Positions 31,536-40,693 of a stretch of 41,938 nt of DNA are shown in pieces (position 1 is the stretch's first letter; each line of letters opens with the position of its first letter). The translations under genes and the position numbers were made by a program. The DNA is from a virus, in IMG/VR virus record IMGVR_UViG_3300039449_000043, positions 1-41,938 of that record, one strand, 5' to 3'. The notes beneath the pieces are model-generated. The model had not been told where the DNA came from, ran no database searches, and saw only the letters and a program-made list of their open reading frames with translations.

Positions 31536-34500
31536 ATGGCACTCTTTACTGGCCTTGCGGCAGCTTTTGCAGCGATTTCAAGCTGGACGATCAGCCTTGG
31601 TGCGCTTGGGTCTTTTGCGATTGGCAATTTCCTGTTGCGGGCTGCTGTTCAGCTTGGGGTTTCCGCGCTTGCAAAGGCTTTTGCAAAATCGCCCGGTTCT
31701 TCGGCTGAGCCTTTCGCTATTCAGGGCAGTGTTCGCACTGGGGGCAGTGTCCCCCGTTCTTTCGTTGTCGGGCCTTCCCTCTCGGCGGGTTCTCTGGTCT
31801 GGCATTCTGAGTGGGGTTCTGTTGGGCATACCCCAAACGCATATTATACGCAGGTCATCGCCCTGAGTGATTTGCCGGTTGCGGGACTTCATCGCTGGTT
31901 TATTGAGGGGCGCGCCGTAAGTCTTGAGGATACGGGGGATGAGAAAGGTCTTGCTGCTGTTGAGTATCGTGAGGGCGGCAAGGATTATGCCTGGATCAAG
32001 TTTCATGATGGTACTCAGGAGGCCGCTGACACGTTTCTGACCGGCACCGTTAATAGTGGCGCTCCCCGTGATTATTCCCCCTCTCGCATCGGCAAGGGCA
32101 TCGCCTACGCGATTGTTACCTTTCGGCTCAACAATGAGATTTTCACGGGGTTTCCACGTTCTAAATTCGTACTGAATGGCGTTAAACTCTATGACATCTC
32201 CAAAGATGAAACTCAGGGTGGCGTTGGCGATCAGCGTTGGGAGGATCCTGCGACCTGGGGCGGTGACGGGGATGAATTGCCCGCTGTTCAAGCATACAAT
32301 TTGGCGCGAGGTTTCAGCTATGATGGGCAGTGGTTCTATGGCTTGCAGGGGCTTACTGCTGCCCGCTTGCCTGCTGCGCATTGGATCTCTCAAATTGCCA
32401 AGTGCCGCGCGCAGGTCGAGGGTGAGAATGGTCTTGAGCCGATTTACCGCTGTGCCGGTGAGATCACTGTAAACAGCGAGATCGGCAGTGCTTTTGAGGC
32501 TATCTTGACCGCCTGCGCTGGCCGCATGAGTGAGGTTGGTGGTGTCTTCAAGATTTATGTTGGTGCGCCAGATGCCCCTGTTGCGCATTTCACTGATGAG
32601 GACATTGTTAGTCTCGCTCCGCAGTCTTTTACTCCGTTCTTTGGGCTGAGCGATACGGTCAATGGTGTGATCGCATCTTACCCGTCTCCTGATGAGGGTT
32701 ATGTGATGCGCTCGACCCCTCCCCTCTACAATGCTGCCTTTGAGGCTGAGGATGGGGGGCGCAGGCTCATGACGGACGTTCAGCTTTCGTTTGTACCTTA
32801 CCCCGCTCAGGCGCAGCGTTTGTTGAGTGGTGAGCTTTCTGCCGCTCGCCGCGCGCGTCGCCACACGCACACATTGCCTGCAAAGTTTCGGCTGATTGAG
32901 CCCGGTGATACAGTGACCTGGGGGAGTGTTCGCAATGGATATTCCGCAAAGCAGTTTCGTGTTGATGGTGTAATTGACCTGCCAAACTGCGATCTGATTG
33001 TTGACATCACTGAGGTTGACCCCTCGGATCATGGCGGTTGGGATCATGGCGCTGATTTTGTGCCAGTTACGCCCTCCCCGCTGCTACCCGTGCGCCCAAC
33101 GGCGCAGGGGGTTGTGGGCTTTGATCCTCTCGCGGTGGACATCCAAGATATGGCGGGTGTCGCACGTCGCTGCGGGCTGTTGATGCAGTGGCATCCTGAC
33201 GTTGATGATGTTGCGGGGATCCTCTTTGAAATCCGTTTGAAGACAACGCAGGTTGTGGTTTCATCGCCGCAAACTCAACTGTTTGAGGCGGGCGATTTTC
33301 TCGTTGAGGCGGGTCTCCTTCCCGCAACTGAATATGAGGTGCGCGCCAAGTATATTCCGGCATCCCCGCGCCAAGTTTCTTGGACATCTTGGGTTTCGGT
33401 TACGACAAATGATGTGCGGTTTGGGCCGGGTGATTTCGGTCCTGGCGCAATTGAGTGGAGCGCTTTGGCCCTTGAGGTTCGCGATCAAGTTGACAGTGCC
33501 GGTGACGCCAATGTGTCAGCCCAGGCGGCAGAACTGGCCCGCCAGGCCTCAGAGGCGGCACAAGGCGGTGCTGTGGCGGCGCAGGGGCTTGCTGTGGATG
33601 CGAGCGCGGCAGCGATTGCCGCAACGGTTGCAACGCTTCCTTCGCGCCTGTCTGCACCAATTGAGGCTTGGACCTACCAATCCACTGCGGTCGGTGCGTT
33701 CCCGCGTCCTGCAATCTCGGCCCTGCGTCTGATCACCGGCGATGCCGATTTTGGGGCCTGCTATGAAAGCACGGCGGCTAATGCCAGCCTTGGTCCGGCG
33801 CAGGCACTGCCGTTTGACCCGTCGCGCGCCTTCCTGGTGCGTGTTCGGGTGAAAACCTTTGACGATGGTGCCTATGGTGGCTCCCGCGTGATGGTTGGGT
33901 TTAGCACCTATAATTCTGGCGGTATCGCGGTTCAGCAAGCAAATCAGCAGGTTGATCTTGCCTTTCCTCTATCTGTTGCCGATGGGGTTCAAGAATACTC
34001 TGTTCTGATCCATCCTGCTGGGCTTGGGGTGGCCGATCTCGGAACCTTTTCCGATTTTACGCATAGAGTGGTTCACGGCTCGGCGTCTGACGCCTCAGAC
34101 CTGATCACATTTCATGTGCGTCACAATGCCGGAAACTCGACAAATGGTAAGGTGCGGATCGGCCTAATTGAGGTGAAGGATGTAACGGACGTTCTGGCGG
34201 CCAATATCTCTGCCAGCGCGTCCTATGATGCTGAGCAAGCGGCGCTGTCATATCGCAATGACAGTGAGACTTTTGCCGGTGCAGCCAGTTCCGCAAAGAT
34301 CGCCTCTGAGGCGGCGCGGGATGCTGCGTCTGGTAGTGCGTCCTCTGCGGCTGGGTCTGCCTCTACAGCCACTAGCCGAGCGACTGATGCCGGGAACTAC
34401 GCCAATGCTGCAAATCAATCCAAATTGGAGGCCGCAGCCTCTCAGGACGGAGCGTTGCTGGATGCAATGCGATCTTTGCCTTCCACCTTTGAACAGGATG

Positions 34501-36368
34501 ATCGTTACTTTACCAGTTCTGCTGGTGGTGCACCGGGGGAGCACCCCTTGTCCGGTTGGAGTTTTAAGAACGTAACTGGAGAGGGGCGGGTTGCCTATCG
34601 CATTTTTGATGGGTCAGTAAAGTGGATCATGACTTCCGGTGTTATCAGTATAATTGCCGGACGCACATATCGTTTGACGGTTCGGGCAAGAAAAGTGACG
34701 TCTGCCGGAGCGCCAAACTTGCTCATGTTCTTCCGGGCAATGGATGATAGCTACGTCTATGTAGGGTTGCCTAAAAATACCACAGTTAACCTCACTAACA
34801 GTATGGCCGACTATGTGATCGAATACACCCCTTCCGTTGATGGGGGTTTTATGCGTGGTGGCCTCTATACCCGACCTGAAACTACCAGTGGTGAAATCCG
34901 TATCCAATCAATCCTGATTGAGGACGTGACAGAAGTAAATGCGGCAGAGGCACATAGTGTTGCCGCAGGGGTCTCGGAAACTGCTGCCGTAACCGCAGCA
35001 AGTGAGGCCCAGGATGCTGCGGCGGGTGCGGTCTTTGCGCGTGATGTAGCTGCTCGTGTCATGGGCGGGGGTGCGATTTCGGGTGACGAGAGCATTTTTC
35101 TGAACGGTGTCCAACAGGGAGGCGTGAATAAGTGGACGCACTCTAACGGTAACACTACGACGGTTGATGGCAGCAAACTATCTGGTGGTGCCTATGGCGG
35201 GTATTGGGAGTATTCCACAGGTGCAAGTCCAGCGGGTAAGCCGTTTCTGTATCGAAATATGACAAAATACGACGATATTCCTGACGCATCGAAGGCAAGA
35301 TACATCGAGGTCGAAATGGATCTGGAAATGGTTTCCGGCACCTGGGGCTCTGCGAGGATTGTTATTCAGTGGTATGGCGATGCGAATTATTCAGACACTG
35401 CATATATTGCTGATCAATTGGCATCGCAGAATGGCAAAATCCAGCAACTAAAATTGGTCTTTGAACGACCCGAAAACTTTAGCTCTGGGTCAGAACTAAA
35501 CGACATCCGGTTTGTCTACTATGGTAGTGATAACAGCGCTGATGATAATGACCACACGGCTAGAATTCACCGGGTCCAGTGTCGCACGGTTAGCAAGGCT
35601 GCTAATGCCTTGATCCAGCAAAAAGCTGTTGTTGACTTGCAGGGCAATGCTGAGGCTTCTCTGGTATTCCGTGCCAAGGCGGGAGGCGCAACGGGCGCGG
35701 TTGAAATCGTGGCGGCGTCTAATGCGGCTGGGGCTGCTGCTTCAAAAGTCTCACTGACCGGCGATGAAATCGGCTTTAATGGGCTGAGCGTTTTTGATGG
35801 TGCCTTGCAGTCTGGCAACTTTTCTTCAGGGGCTGCCGGGTGGCTGATTGATGAAAGCGGTAATGCTGAGTTCAACAATCTTGTAGTGCGGGATTGGGTG
35901 CAGGTTGGTGCTGTCTCTGATGGCGCGACGTTTGTTGATGATGTCGCTAGAACCAAAGGTAATGACACCTATGTTGGCAATGTCTCTCTTGGGGCTTTCG
36001 AGTTGGGGCAGTTCTGGCAGATCGCAGTAAGGTTTCGTTGCAGAACGAGAGGGAAACGCACCTACAGCACCGGGCCGAATAAGGATGGAGAGCCCACTTC
36101 CGCAACGGACTGGTATACAACGCGCGTCATTTTTCAGATGCGCGAAAAATCGGGCGGCGTCTGGGGGGCTTGGAAAAGCGAATATGATACTTTGTATACC
36201 CCTAGCAACACCACATGGCAGGACCATGAATATATTGCTTCAAAGCAGGGTGTTTTTGAGAATGTGCAGTTGCGCTTACGGGTCTATCTTAGTGCCGCCT
36301 CTGGCTGGGTTACATCCTACACAAACATTGACGATGTTTCGATTGTGGCGAGGGCCTTGGTAAGATGA
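31536..36368 (+). CDS. Tail tip host-specificity protein J-like
   Basis: 1610 residues from ATG 31536 (GGTGAGCTC upstream). The N-terminus is hydrophobic (about 1-50). The J-type core extends to about 530 (SVPRSFVVGPSLSAGSLVWH, then YTQVIALSDLPVAGLHRWFI). A fibronectin III-like domain lies near 535-625. Three beta-rich, carbohydrate-binding-like modules (about 708-885, 975-1128, 1182-1352) are separated by Ala-rich coiled linkers (e.g. AAELARQASEAAQGGAVAAQ). A DUF1983-like segment GWLIDESGNAEFNNLVVRDW and a terminal beta domain follow. The third-module DNA (about 34600-35600) is AT-richer, as expected if receptor-binding modules are exchanged. Confidence 0.9.
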   Translation: MALFTGLAAAFAAISSWTISLGALGSFAIGNFLLRAAVQLGVSALAKAFAKSPGSSAEPFAIQGSVRTGGSVPRSFVVGPSLSAGSLVWHSEWGSVGHTPNAYYTQVIALSDLPVAGLHRWFIEGRAVSLEDTGDEKGLAAVEYREGGKDYAWIKFHDGTQEAADTFLTGTVNSGAPRDYSPSRIGKGIAYAIVTFRLNNEIFTGFPRSKFVLNGVKLYDISKDETQGGVGDQRWEDPATWGGDGDELPAVQAYNLARGFSYDGQWFYGLQGLTAARLPAAHWISQIAKCRAQVEGENGLEPIYRCAGEITVNSEIGSAFEAILTACAGRMSEVGGVFKIYVGAPDAPVAHFTDEDIVSLAPQSFTPFFGLSDTVNGVIASYPSPDEGYVMRSTPPLYNAAFEAEDGGRRLMTDVQLSFVPYPAQAQRLLSGELSAARRARRHTHTLPAKFRLIEPGDTVTWGSVRNGYSAKQFRVDGVIDLPNCDLIVDITEVDPSDHGGWDHGADFVPVTPSPLLPVRPTAQGVVGFDPLAVDIQDMAGVARRCGLLMQWHPDVDDVAGILFEIRLKTTQVVVSSPQTQLFEAGDFLVEAGLLPATEYEVRAKYIPASPRQVSWTSWVSVTTNDVRFGPGDFGPGAIEWSALALEVRDQVDSAGDANVSAQAAELARQASEAAQGGAVAAQGLAVDASAAAIAATVATLPSRLSAPIEAWTYQSTAVGAFPRPAISALRLITGDADFGACYESTAANASLGPAQALPFDPSRAFLVRVRVKTFDDGAYGGSRVMVGFSTYNSGGIAVQQANQQVDLAFPLSVADGVQEYSVLIHPAGLGVADLGTFSDFTHRVVHGSASDASDLITFHVRHNAGNSTNGKVRIGLIEVKDVTDVLAANISASASYDAEQAALSYRNDSETFAGAASSAKIASEAARDAASGSASSAAGSASTATSRATDAGNYANAANQSKLEAAASQDGALLDAMRSLPSTFEQDDRYFTSSAGGAPGEHPLSGWSFKNVTGEGRVAYRIFDGSVKWIMTSGVISIIAGRTYRLTVRARKVTSAGAPNLLMFFRAMDDSYVYVGLPKNTTVNLTNSMADYVIEYTPSVDGGFMRGGLYTRPETTSGEIRIQSILIEDVTEVNAAEAHSVAAGVSETAAVTAASEAQDAAAGAVFARDVAARVMGGGAISGDESIFLNGVQQGGVNKWTHSNGNTTTVDGSKLSGGAYGGYWEYSTGASPAGKPFLYRNMTKYDDIPDASKARYIEVEMDLEMVSGTWGSARIVIQWYGDANYSDTAYIADQLASQNGKIQQLKLVFERPENFSSGSELNDIRFVYYGSDNSADDNDHTARIHRVQCRTVSKAANALIQQKAVVDLQGNAEASLVFRAKAGGATGAVEIVAASNAAGAAASKVSLTGDEIGFNGLSVFDGALQSGNFSSGAAGWLIDESGNAEFNNLVVRDWVQVGAVSDGATFVDDVARTKGNDTYVGNVSLGAFELGQFWQIAVRFRCRTRGKRTYSTGPNKDGEPTSATDWYTTRVIFQMREKSGGVWGAWKSEYDTLYTPSNTTWQDHEYIASKQGVFENVQLRLRVYLSAASGWVTSYTNIDDVSIVARALVR

Positions 36369-36760
36369 GCGCTATTCCATTTCTCAGGCTGGATGATACC
36401 GGCGTTTATGTTGAGGGTGGCGGCTACGCCTCTGTGTTGCCAGAGGGGGCATTTGCCCTGGCAGAGGGCATGAAACCGTCTCAATTTAATCAGCACTATG
36501 TAGTGAGCGGGACGTTTGTTCTGCGCCCTTCTTCCCCGGTGCCGGTTGAAATCCTCGGCGGCTGGCGGCTACCTGCCTGCCCGCCGGGAACGCAAGTGAT
36601 TATTCATGACCGGATTGGCAAAGAGACTTTGGCCGAGGTGGTTACGGATGGTTCTGCCGCCGATTTCGATTTCAGTCTCCCCGATGCTGGCAGCTATGAA
36701 ATCGAGGTGGCTTCACTTCTGCCGCATGTTCCAACCAAGACCATTCTTGAGGTGTCCTGA
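36365..36760 (+). CDS. Tail fibre-associated protein
   Basis: 131 residues, ATGA overlap with J. SAIPFLRLDDTGVYVEGGGY, PEGAFALAEGMKPSQFNQHY, GGWRLPACPPGTQVIIHDRI and LPDAGSYEIEVASLLPHVPT read as a small beta-sandwich protein, possibly an accessory of J or of the fibre. No family is recognised. The immediate overlap with J and with the following gene suggests co-assembly. Confidence 0.65.
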   Translation: MSAIPFLRLDDTGVYVEGGGYASVLPEGAFALAEGMKPSQFNQHYVVSGTFVLRPSSPVPVEILGGWRLPACPPGTQVIIHDRIGKETLAEVVTDGSAADFDFSLPDAGSYEIEVASLLPHVPTKTILEVS

Positions 36761-37182
36761 TGCTAACCGTTTCTAGATCGCAGGCAAGCAAGGGTGCGCC
36801 TTTGCGCGCGGCCAAATCTACCGCCTTGGCTGAGATCAATCGGCGCATCGGGTCGGTTAGGTTGGCATTCATCACGGATATTCCTGGGCAGCAGGCAATC
36901 TATGCTGCCAAGGAAGATGAGGCGCGGAACTATCTCGCGCTAAGTTCTGAGCCTGGGGATCTCTCTGGTTATCCGTTTCTTGAAAAAGAGGTTGGAATAA
37001 CCGCCCCAACGGCTGGGGCGCTTGCTGTTCTTTGGCTGGAAATGGCTGATCGTTGGCGGTCTGTTGGTGCTGAGCTTGAGCAGTTGCGATTGGGCGCTTC
37101 TGCAAGTGTCAATTCTGCGCAGAATGAACAGGATGTTGCCGCAATTCTAACTGAGCTTGAAACCTACCTGAGGGCAATCTGA
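36760..37182 (+). CDS. Tail fibre assembly-like helical protein
   Basis: 140 residues, starting within the preceding stop. LRAAKSTALAEINRRIGSVR, IPGQQAIYAAKEDEARNYLA, AGALAVLWLEMADRWRSVGA and AAILTELETYLRAI form helices resembling DUF4376/tail-fibre-assembly proteins, which contain a similar QQ(x)IYxxKxxEA segment. It probably chaperones the fibre or the preceding protein. Stop and next ATG overlap (TGATG). Confidence 0.7.
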   Translation: MLTVSRSQASKGAPLRAAKSTALAEINRRIGSVRLAFITDIPGQQAIYAAKEDEARNYLALSSEPGDLSGYPFLEKEVGITAPTAGALAVLWLEMADRWRSVGAELEQLRLGASASVNSAQNEQDVAAILTELETYLRAI

Positions 37183-37688
37183 TGTTGACATACCGGGCAA
37201 TTCCCTTGGGCCGGGCTGGCCGCTTCGTTCCGCCGATGCTGGAAATCATGGCTGAGGCTGACCCTGCTGCGGCTGAGCGTGTTGCTGCAACTGAGGCTGT
37301 TCTGAGTGGCTATCGTGATCGGGCCTTTGTGGTGCTTGCAATTGATGCTTGGCGGCTTGCTGGTGCTGCGGTTTGGACGTCCGCAGATAACCGCGTTTGG
37401 CCGCGTGCGCACAGTGTGGAACTTGAAGCCGCTTGTGGCGTCCCTGTTCCTCGGTGTGCGACACTGATTAATCTCTTTGTTCGCAAATCCTATCGCGGGC
37501 AACGTATCGGCGCAGAACTTGAGGGCCGGATGTTCGCGCAGATGGGTGAGCAGGGGCATTCTCACATGCTGAATTTTGCCTACGGAACGCCCGGCATTCG
37601 TTCCTTTTTGTTGGCCCGTCCTGGTGCGCGGGTTCTTGAGGGTTTGCCCGGCAAGGATGGGCATCCGGTGATTGTTGCGCCGGTCTAG
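37182..37688 (+). CDS. Second GNAT-like acetyltransferase
   Basis: 168 residues. LINLFVRKSYRGQRIGAELE is the GNAT acetyl-CoA loop (RGQRIG). EQGHSHMLNFAYGTPGIRSF and the LARPGARVLEGLPG end agree with the fold, and AEADPAAAERVAATEAV is a divergent N-terminal part. It is not a duplicate of the gene at 31085: the two differ in length and sequence. It is the last gene of the tail operon, before a terminator. The substrate is unknown. Having two acetyltransferases in the virion genes is unusual. Confidence 0.75.
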   Translation: MLTYRAIPLGRAGRFVPPMLEIMAEADPAAAERVAATEAVLSGYRDRAFVVLAIDAWRLAGAAVWTSADNRVWPRAHSVELEAACGVPVPRCATLINLFVRKSYRGQRIGAELEGRMFAQMGEQGHSHMLNFAYGTPGIRSFLLARPGARVLEGLPGKDGHPVIVAPV

Positions 37689-37779
37689 GTTTGGCCTGCC
37701 TGCATATCGTTCTGGTCGTGGCGGGATTGCCAAACTGAAAATCTAACTCTGTTGATGTGCGCCTTTGCGCATCTGTCTT

Positions 37780-37806
37780 GCCTGCCTTTTGGTGGGCTTT
37801 TTTTGT
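37780..37806 (+). terminator. Terminator between tail and lysis genes
   Basis: Stem GCCTGCC / GGTGGGC (37780-37786 / 37791-37797) with one non-canonical pair, followed by seven T residues (37798-37804). A second hairpin GATGTGCGC/GCGCATC lies just upstream. The lysis gene may rely on read-through. Confidence 0.75.
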
Positions 37807-37820
37807 GGGAAATGGAAATC

Positions 37821-38573
37821 ATGAAACTTGTGGAAAATTGGGGTTCTATCCTCTCTGGGGCTTGGTCTGTTCGCCTGATGATCGTCGCGGCTTTTTTCTC
37901 TGCTTTGCCTGTCTTCTTTGGCTTGGTTAGTGCTGATATGCTCGGTGTGGATCCTGTCTATTTTGCTGCGGCGGCTGCGGTAGCAAGCGCCCTGGCTGTG
38001 ATCGCTCGTATTGTCCAGCAGGTCGCCATTTCTGGCGCGGTGCGTCATTTTCGGCGTGATGAGAGCGGTGCGATGCGGGTGCGTAAACGCACCCTTGCCG
38101 GATCCTTTGCAGTTCTCGCAATCGCAGCCGCCCCCTTTGTGGCTCAATGGGAGGGGCTGCGCACGCAAGCCTATCAGGATGTCATTGGTGTTTGGACGGT
38201 ATGCTTTGGCGAAACTAAGGGGGTTTCGCCGGGTGATGTTTACACTGTGGCGGAATGTGAGGGGATGCTTGATGAGGAGTTGCAGCGGTACGCTGTGGCT
38301 CTTGGCAAGTGCCTCAAGGCTTCTTTGCCTGAGGGCGCGGCTGTCGCCTTCCTGAGCTGGTCTTACAACGTCGGAACCGGCGCGGCTTGCCGCTCAACTC
38401 TTGTGCGCAAGGCTAACGCTGGTGATCTGTTCGGGGCTTGTGATGAGCTGTTGCGCTGGAACCGTGCCGGGGGGCGTGTGGTGCGCGGCTTGGTCAACCG
38501 GCGCAAGTCTGAGCATGAGCTTTGCATTGGCTCTTTGGTCGCGGCGGGCCTGCCCCGTTCAGGCCGGGGGTGA
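37821..38573 (+). CDS. Holin-like domain fused to GH24 endolysin
   Basis: 250 residues from ATG 37821. MKLVENWGSILSGAWSVRLM is the typical start of a small alphaproteobacterial phage holin-like protein, with two membrane helices at about 19-36 and 47-63 (VYFAAAAAVASALAVIARIV). After FRRDESGA comes MRVRKRTLAGSFAVLAIAAA, itself like the signal-anchor start of a SAR endolysin (hydrophobic 92-108). Next is a lysozyme domain with the GH24 triad Glu111, Asp120 and Thr126 in WEGLRTQAYQDVIGVWT, and LSWSYNVGTGA. The frame has no break. An in-frame ATG at 38073 (Met85) would give the endolysin alone. Confidence 0.88.
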   Translation: MKLVENWGSILSGAWSVRLMIVAAFFSALPVFFGLVSADMLGVDPVYFAAAAAVASALAVIARIVQQVAISGAVRHFRRDESGAMRVRKRTLAGSFAVLAIAAAPFVAQWEGLRTQAYQDVIGVWTVCFGETKGVSPGDVYTVAECEGMLDEELQRYAVALGKCLKASLPEGAAVAFLSWSYNVGTGAACRSTLVRKANAGDLFGACDELLRWNRAGGRVVRGLVNRRKSEHELCIGSLVAAGLPRSGRG

Positions 38574-38581
38574 CAGTCTAA

Positions 38582-38848
38582 ATGGTGGCCTTTCTGCGTG
38601 TCCTGAGCGCCCGCCCTGCCTTGCGGCGGGCGTTTCTGATTGTGGTGGCTGGTCTCGCCCTTTGGGGTTCGGTGTCGGCCTTCATTTCAAGTGAGCGAGC
38701 TGATGCGGCGGATGATTTGCGCCGCGATCTGGATGCTCAAAAAATCCAAGAGGTGAAAGATGCAATCAAGCGTTCTGCGCCGGGGCCTCGCCCTGGCCGC
38801 TCTGAGTTTCTTGACTGCCTGCGCCGGGCCGGACCGGGCTGTCTTTGA
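38582..38848 (+). CDS. Inner-membrane spanin (Rz-like)
   Basis: 88 residues. A membrane helix near residues 17-37 (AFLIVVAGLALWGSVSAF) is followed by a charged helical periplasmic part (SERADAADDLRRDLDAQKIQ, EVKDAIKRS). The C-terminal 29 residues share DNA with the outer-membrane spanin gene, which starts at 38760 in another frame. The protein is shorter than lambda Rz. It should bridge inner and outer membranes with its partner in the last step of lysis. Confidence 0.75.
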   Translation: MVAFLRVLSARPALRRAFLIVVAGLALWGSVSAFISSERADAADDLRRDLDAQKIQEVKDAIKRSAPGPRPGRSEFLDCLRRAGPGCL

Positions 38849-39014
38849 TGCGGCGGCGGTGCCTTTGCCGCCCCGCTATACGGCAGATTTCAAGCGAGGG
38901 CTTGCGGCTGAACTTGATGCCGCCCCGCGCTCAGATTTGATTGTGCAGGCGCTTACGGATGCCTCGCAATTTTATGGCCGCATTCGGCGGTTAAAGGGTG
39001 GAAAATCAGAATGA
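38760..39014 (+). CDS. Outer-membrane spanin lipoprotein (Rz1-like)
   Basis: 84 residues. The signal peptide RRGLALAALSFL ends in the lipobox LTAC (cleavage before Cys21), then AGPDRAVFDAAAVPLPPRYT, a Pro-containing linker, and a helical end with QALTDASQFYGRIRRLKGG. GAGGTGAAAG precedes the ATG. It overlaps the inner spanin by 89 nt in another frame, the usual overlapped Rz/Rz1 architecture. The stop overlaps the A1-like gene start (ATGA). Confidence 0.8.
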   Translation: MQSSVLRRGLALAALSFLTACAGPDRAVFDAAAVPLPPRYTADFKRGLAAELDAAPRSDLIVQALTDASQFYGRIRRLKGGKSE

Positions 39015-40693
39015 AAAGTCAACGTAAAACCGGGGCGCGAGATCCGGCCCGTGCGCAGCGCATCAAAGACGCCCTTGAGGCGGCGTTGAGGGCTGGTTTT
39101 GACCCCTTTGGGGATCCGCGCGGCGGCAAGGGTTCTTGCGTGCCTGAGGCGGCGCGCAAGCTCACGCAAAAGGGCTATGAGACAACTGAGCGCATGGTGC
39201 GTGGGTTCCTCAAGACGCAGGGCGATGCTGAGGCTCGTGGTGATGATCATTTCATGCCTGATTGGGATCTGTTCGCGCGCCCTGGTGCGCCTGCTGCTGC
39301 GATCCGTAGGGGGGAGGTGCGGCGCTGGATTTTGACAAGCGCGCAGGATGATACGGACGTGCATTTGCGCTTTTGGTCAAACCTGCAAGCCTATGGCCGC
39401 CATGTCGGCGCAGAGGTTGTGGTTGGTGGCTTCACCTATAATCATGGGCTTTTTACAGATCACCAAACCCGCACGGCTCAATTTGCCCGCGAGGTCTTGC
39501 CGCATCTGCGATTTGATCCAATGGATTGCGGGCCGGTGTTGTTCTGCGCTGAAATGAATACCCTGCCAACGGCGGTGCGCCCGCTGAGTGGCCTGACAAC
39601 TTACGCCCAGGGGCGCACGGCGGTTTTTCCGCACGCAAAACTTGCCTTTGAAAGTGTGCCTGCCATGCCGGGGAAGTTCGTGCCATCGGTCATGACAACG
39701 GGCGCTTGTACCGTGCCAAACTATGTGAAGAAAAAGGCGGGGCTCAAGGCTGAGTTTCACCACGTTTTAGGGGCCACTATCGTTGAGGCTCGTGAGGATG
39801 GGAGTGCATGGGTTCGCCAGATCTCGGCAACCAATGATGGGGCGTTTCAAGATCTTGATGCTGTCGTGCGCTCTGGTCGCATCAGTGTTGGGAACCGCGT
39901 CAAGGCGGTGACGTTTGGTGATATTCATATCCCTAGCCTCGCTGATGATGTTTTTGATGCGCTTTGGGGCGACCATGCAGATAGCTTGATGAGTGTTCTG
40001 CGCCCTGAATATCAATTTATTCATGACCTGATGTCGTTTGAAATGGCCTCGCGCCATGTGGATGGCGATCCTATTCACCGTGCGCGTATGGATGCTGCCG
40101 GGCATTCTGGCATTCGCTGGCAGGTTCGCGAGGGGGCAAAATTCCTGCGCGCAATCGGGCGGGATACTTGCCGCACGGTGATGATCGAAAGCAACCATGA
40201 TGATCGCTTGATGCAATGGGCGCGGCGTGATGCTGATCGCATGGATACCGGCAACGCTGAATATTGGCATGAGTGCAATCTTGCCCTCTTGCGGTCAATC
40301 CGTGAGGGCGCTGAGGGCTTCAATCTGTGCCGTTGGGCTCTCAAGCAAGAGGATGTGCGCCAGCTTGAGGGGATTGATTTTGTTCCTATGGGTGGTTCTT
40401 TCGTGATCTGCCAAGATAGCGGCGGCATTGAATGCGGGATGCACGGCCATCAGGGTCCCAACGGGTCGCGGGGCACGGCGGTTGGTCTCGCCAAGATGGG
40501 CACGCGGCTCACGATTGCAGACAAGCATTCGCCTCAGATCCTTGATGGTGTCTATATCGCCGGGATGTCTGGGGATCTTGATCAGGGGTACAATAACAGC
40601 CCGTCAAGCTGGCAGCGCTCGCATGTTGTCACTTATGCCAATGGCAAGCGCACCTTGATCACGCAAACGCCTTGCGCGCGGTGGCGGGCATGA
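39011..40693 (+). CDS. Phage T5 A1-like metallophosphoesterase
   Basis: 560 residues. The C-terminal two thirds carry calcineurin-like phosphoesterase residues: VTFGDIHIPSL (Asp304, His306), IESNHDDRLMQW (Asn395, His396, Asp397), and CGMHGHQGPNGSRGT (His478, His480). The N-terminal part has a possible HTH (GSCVPEAARKLTQKGYETTE) and a region FWSNLQAYGRHVGAEVVVGG. Overall it resembles the T5 A1 pre-early protein, needed for host DNA degradation and shut-off. It should be a Mn-type DNase or phosphodiesterase. Here it lies at the end of the lysis segment. The resemblance was read from motifs, not computed. Confidence 0.75.
   Translation: MKSQRKTGARDPARAQRIKDALEAALRAGFDPFGDPRGGKGSCVPEAARKLTQKGYETTERMVRGFLKTQGDAEARGDDHFMPDWDLFARPGAPAAAIRRGEVRRWILTSAQDDTDVHLRFWSNLQAYGRHVGAEVVVGGFTYNHGLFTDHQTRTAQFAREVLPHLRFDPMDCGPVLFCAEMNTLPTAVRPLSGLTTYAQGRTAVFPHAKLAFESVPAMPGKFVPSVMTTGACTVPNYVKKKAGLKAEFHHVLGATIVEAREDGSAWVRQISATNDGAFQDLDAVVRSGRISVGNRVKAVTFGDIHIPSLADDVFDALWGDHADSLMSVLRPEYQFIHDLMSFEMASRHVDGDPIHRARMDAAGHSGIRWQVREGAKFLRAIGRDTCRTVMIESNHDDRLMQWARRDADRMDTGNAEYWHECNLALLRSIREGAEGFNLCRWALKQEDVRQLEGIDFVPMGGSFVICQDSGGIECGMHGHQGPNGSRGTAVGLAKMGTRLTIADKHSPQILDGVYIAGMSGDLDQGYNNSPSSWQRSHVVTYANGKRTLITQTPCARWRA

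Noticed and set aside
31578-33047. 489-codon minus-strand frame opposite J
   Set aside because: Shadow of J; no domain or ribosome site and low protein-like character.
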